Shown piece by piece: positions 6,112 through 6,721 of a DNA stretch of 6,721 nucleotides; the first letter of the stretch is position 1; each line of letters begins with the position of its first letter. Under the pieces are notes generated by a model. That model was not told the origin of the DNA. It searched no databases and saw only the letters and a list, made by a program, of their open reading frames with translations. The translations under genes were made by a program, and so were the position numbers. The stretch is from Chloroflexota bacterium (GTDB lineage: Bacteria; Chloroflexota; Limnocylindria; Limnocylindrales; Limnocylindraceae): assembly GCA_003476885.1 (NCBI GenBank), contig DMUR01000079.1:1-6721 (forward strand). Direction: 5' to 3'.

Positions 6112-6721
6112 ACGCGCAGGGTGCGGTGCGGCGTAGCAGCGTCGCAACGCTGCAAGGGTTCCGAGACGCGGGCCAGCGATTCGCGGTGTTGACCGCCTAC
6201 GATCGGGCGACCGCTGAGCTCGCTGAGGCGGCGGAGATCCCCGCAATCCTCGTGGGCGACTCACTCGCGCAGGTTGCACTCGGCCATGAGAGCACCGTGC
6301 GCGTTGGGATGAGCGAGATGCTCCACCACGTTGCGGCGGTTGTTCGTTCAAGTCGTACGTCCTTGGTGATTGCCGACATGCCCTTCCTCTCCTACGTCGA
6401 CGTCACGACCGCAGCAACGAACGCGAGTGCCTTCTTGCGTGACGCTGGCGCGGGCGCCGTGAAGCTTGAGGGGGGTGCAGAGATGGCGCCGATCGTGCGA
6501 GCACTCGTGGGGAGCGGCGTCCCCGTCATTGGGCATATCGGTTTCACCCCGCAGTCGGCGCTGCAGCAAGATCGCGCACGCGCCCAGGGGAAAGAGCCCG
6601 CCGCAGCGGAACAGCTTCTCGCCGATGCGCTCGCGCTGCAGGCGGCTGGCGCCGCGGCGATCGTCATTGAACTGGTACCCGCCGAACTCGCCGCACTCAT
6701 CACGCAGCGGCTCACCATTCC
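6108..6721 (+). CDS. panB: 3-methyl-2-oxobutanoate hydroxymethyltransferase (PanB), 3' end cut by window
   Basis: PanB transfers a hydroxymethyl group from 5,10-methylenetetrahydrofolate to alpha-ketoisovalerate, giving ketopantoate, the first committed step of pantothenate synthesis. About 205 residues are present of the usual 260-280, and the frame is open to the window end. Motifs in order are FAVLTAYD at 25-32, ILVGDSLAQVALGHEST at 47-63 with metal ligand Asp51, VIADMPFLSY at 87-96 with metal ligand Asp90, GAVKLEGG at 116-123 (Lys119, Glu121), GHIGFTPQS at 142-150 (His143), and IVIELVP at 185-191 with the presumed catalytic Glu188. All residues expected for chemistry are kept. The usual GGYKVQGR loop after TPQS is replaced by QDRARAQGK (about 154-162). 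The start ATG at 6108 overlaps the coaBC stop (ATGA) and has no strong Shine-Dalgarno sequence, so coupled translation is likely. panC or panD may follow outside the window. Confidence 0.95.
   Translation, partial: MNAQGAVRRSSVATLQGFRDAGQRFAVLTAYDRATAELAEAAEIPAILVGDSLAQVALGHESTVRVGMSEMLHHVAAVVRSSRTSLVIADMPFLSYVDVTTAATNASAFLRDAGAGAVKLEGGAEMAPIVRALVGSGVPVIGHIGFTPQSALQQDRARAQGKEPAAAEQLLADALALQAAGAAAIVIELVPAELAALITQRLTI

Noticed and set aside
5497..6351. A 284-codon open frame on the minus strand opposite coaBC and panB.
   Set aside because: It lies wholly against two well-supported genes, its product is rich in Arg, Ser and Pro with no recognisable motif, and high GC content makes such antisense frames common.
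1..6721. Apparent abundance of GATC and CGATCG sites, considered as a HIP1-like or methylation signal.
   Set aside because: Most fall within Ile and Asp codons under the local codon bias, and enrichment cannot be judged without a genome-wide count.
1..6721. tRNA genes, CRISPR arrays, insertion sequences and riboswitches.
   Set aside because: No matching structure or repeat was seen; nearly every base is assigned to a coding sequence.

Overview
The window is a gene-dense stretch of a high-GC bacterial chromosome. There are no mobile elements, no RNA genes and no intergenic gap above 80 bases. The bias towards G or C at third codon positions, the GTG starts and the TANNNT boxes placed directly before start codons fit a high-GC lineage such as Actinomycetota or Chloroflexota. 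The sequence alone does not decide between them.

Layout. (1) Bases 1-1601, plus strand: the last 40 codons of an unidentified membrane protein overlap (GTGA) a 493-residue polytopic membrane protein. This protein looks like a divergent member of the NuoN/Mrp/hydrogenase proton-antiporter family. (2) Bases 1605-3903, minus strand, read right to left: a 159-residue protein of unknown function, an M16 zinc peptidase and nucleoside diphosphate kinase (ndk). The peptidase frame has no ATG, GTG or TTG start and most plausibly begins at a CTG that overlaps the previous stop codon. (3) Bases 3904-3982: a 79-base divergent promoter region. (4) Bases 3983-6721, plus strand: coaX, coaBC and panB (cut by the window end), joined by two ATGA overlaps.

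The right-hand operon covers coenzyme A synthesis. PanB makes ketopantoate, the first committed pantothenate precursor. CoaX phosphorylates pantothenate, and CoaBC turns 4'-phosphopantothenate into 4'-phosphopantetheine. The left-hand group ends in ndk, which balances nucleoside triphosphates.

The points most worth a second look are the likely CTG start of the peptidase, leaderless-type promoter boxes at three genes (two sharing an identical 11-base motif), an antiporter-like subunit lacking the usual proton-channel lysines, and replaced hallmark residues in CoaX, CoaBC and PanB. I see no clearly new multi-gene system; the content is mostly core metabolism in a divergent lineage.
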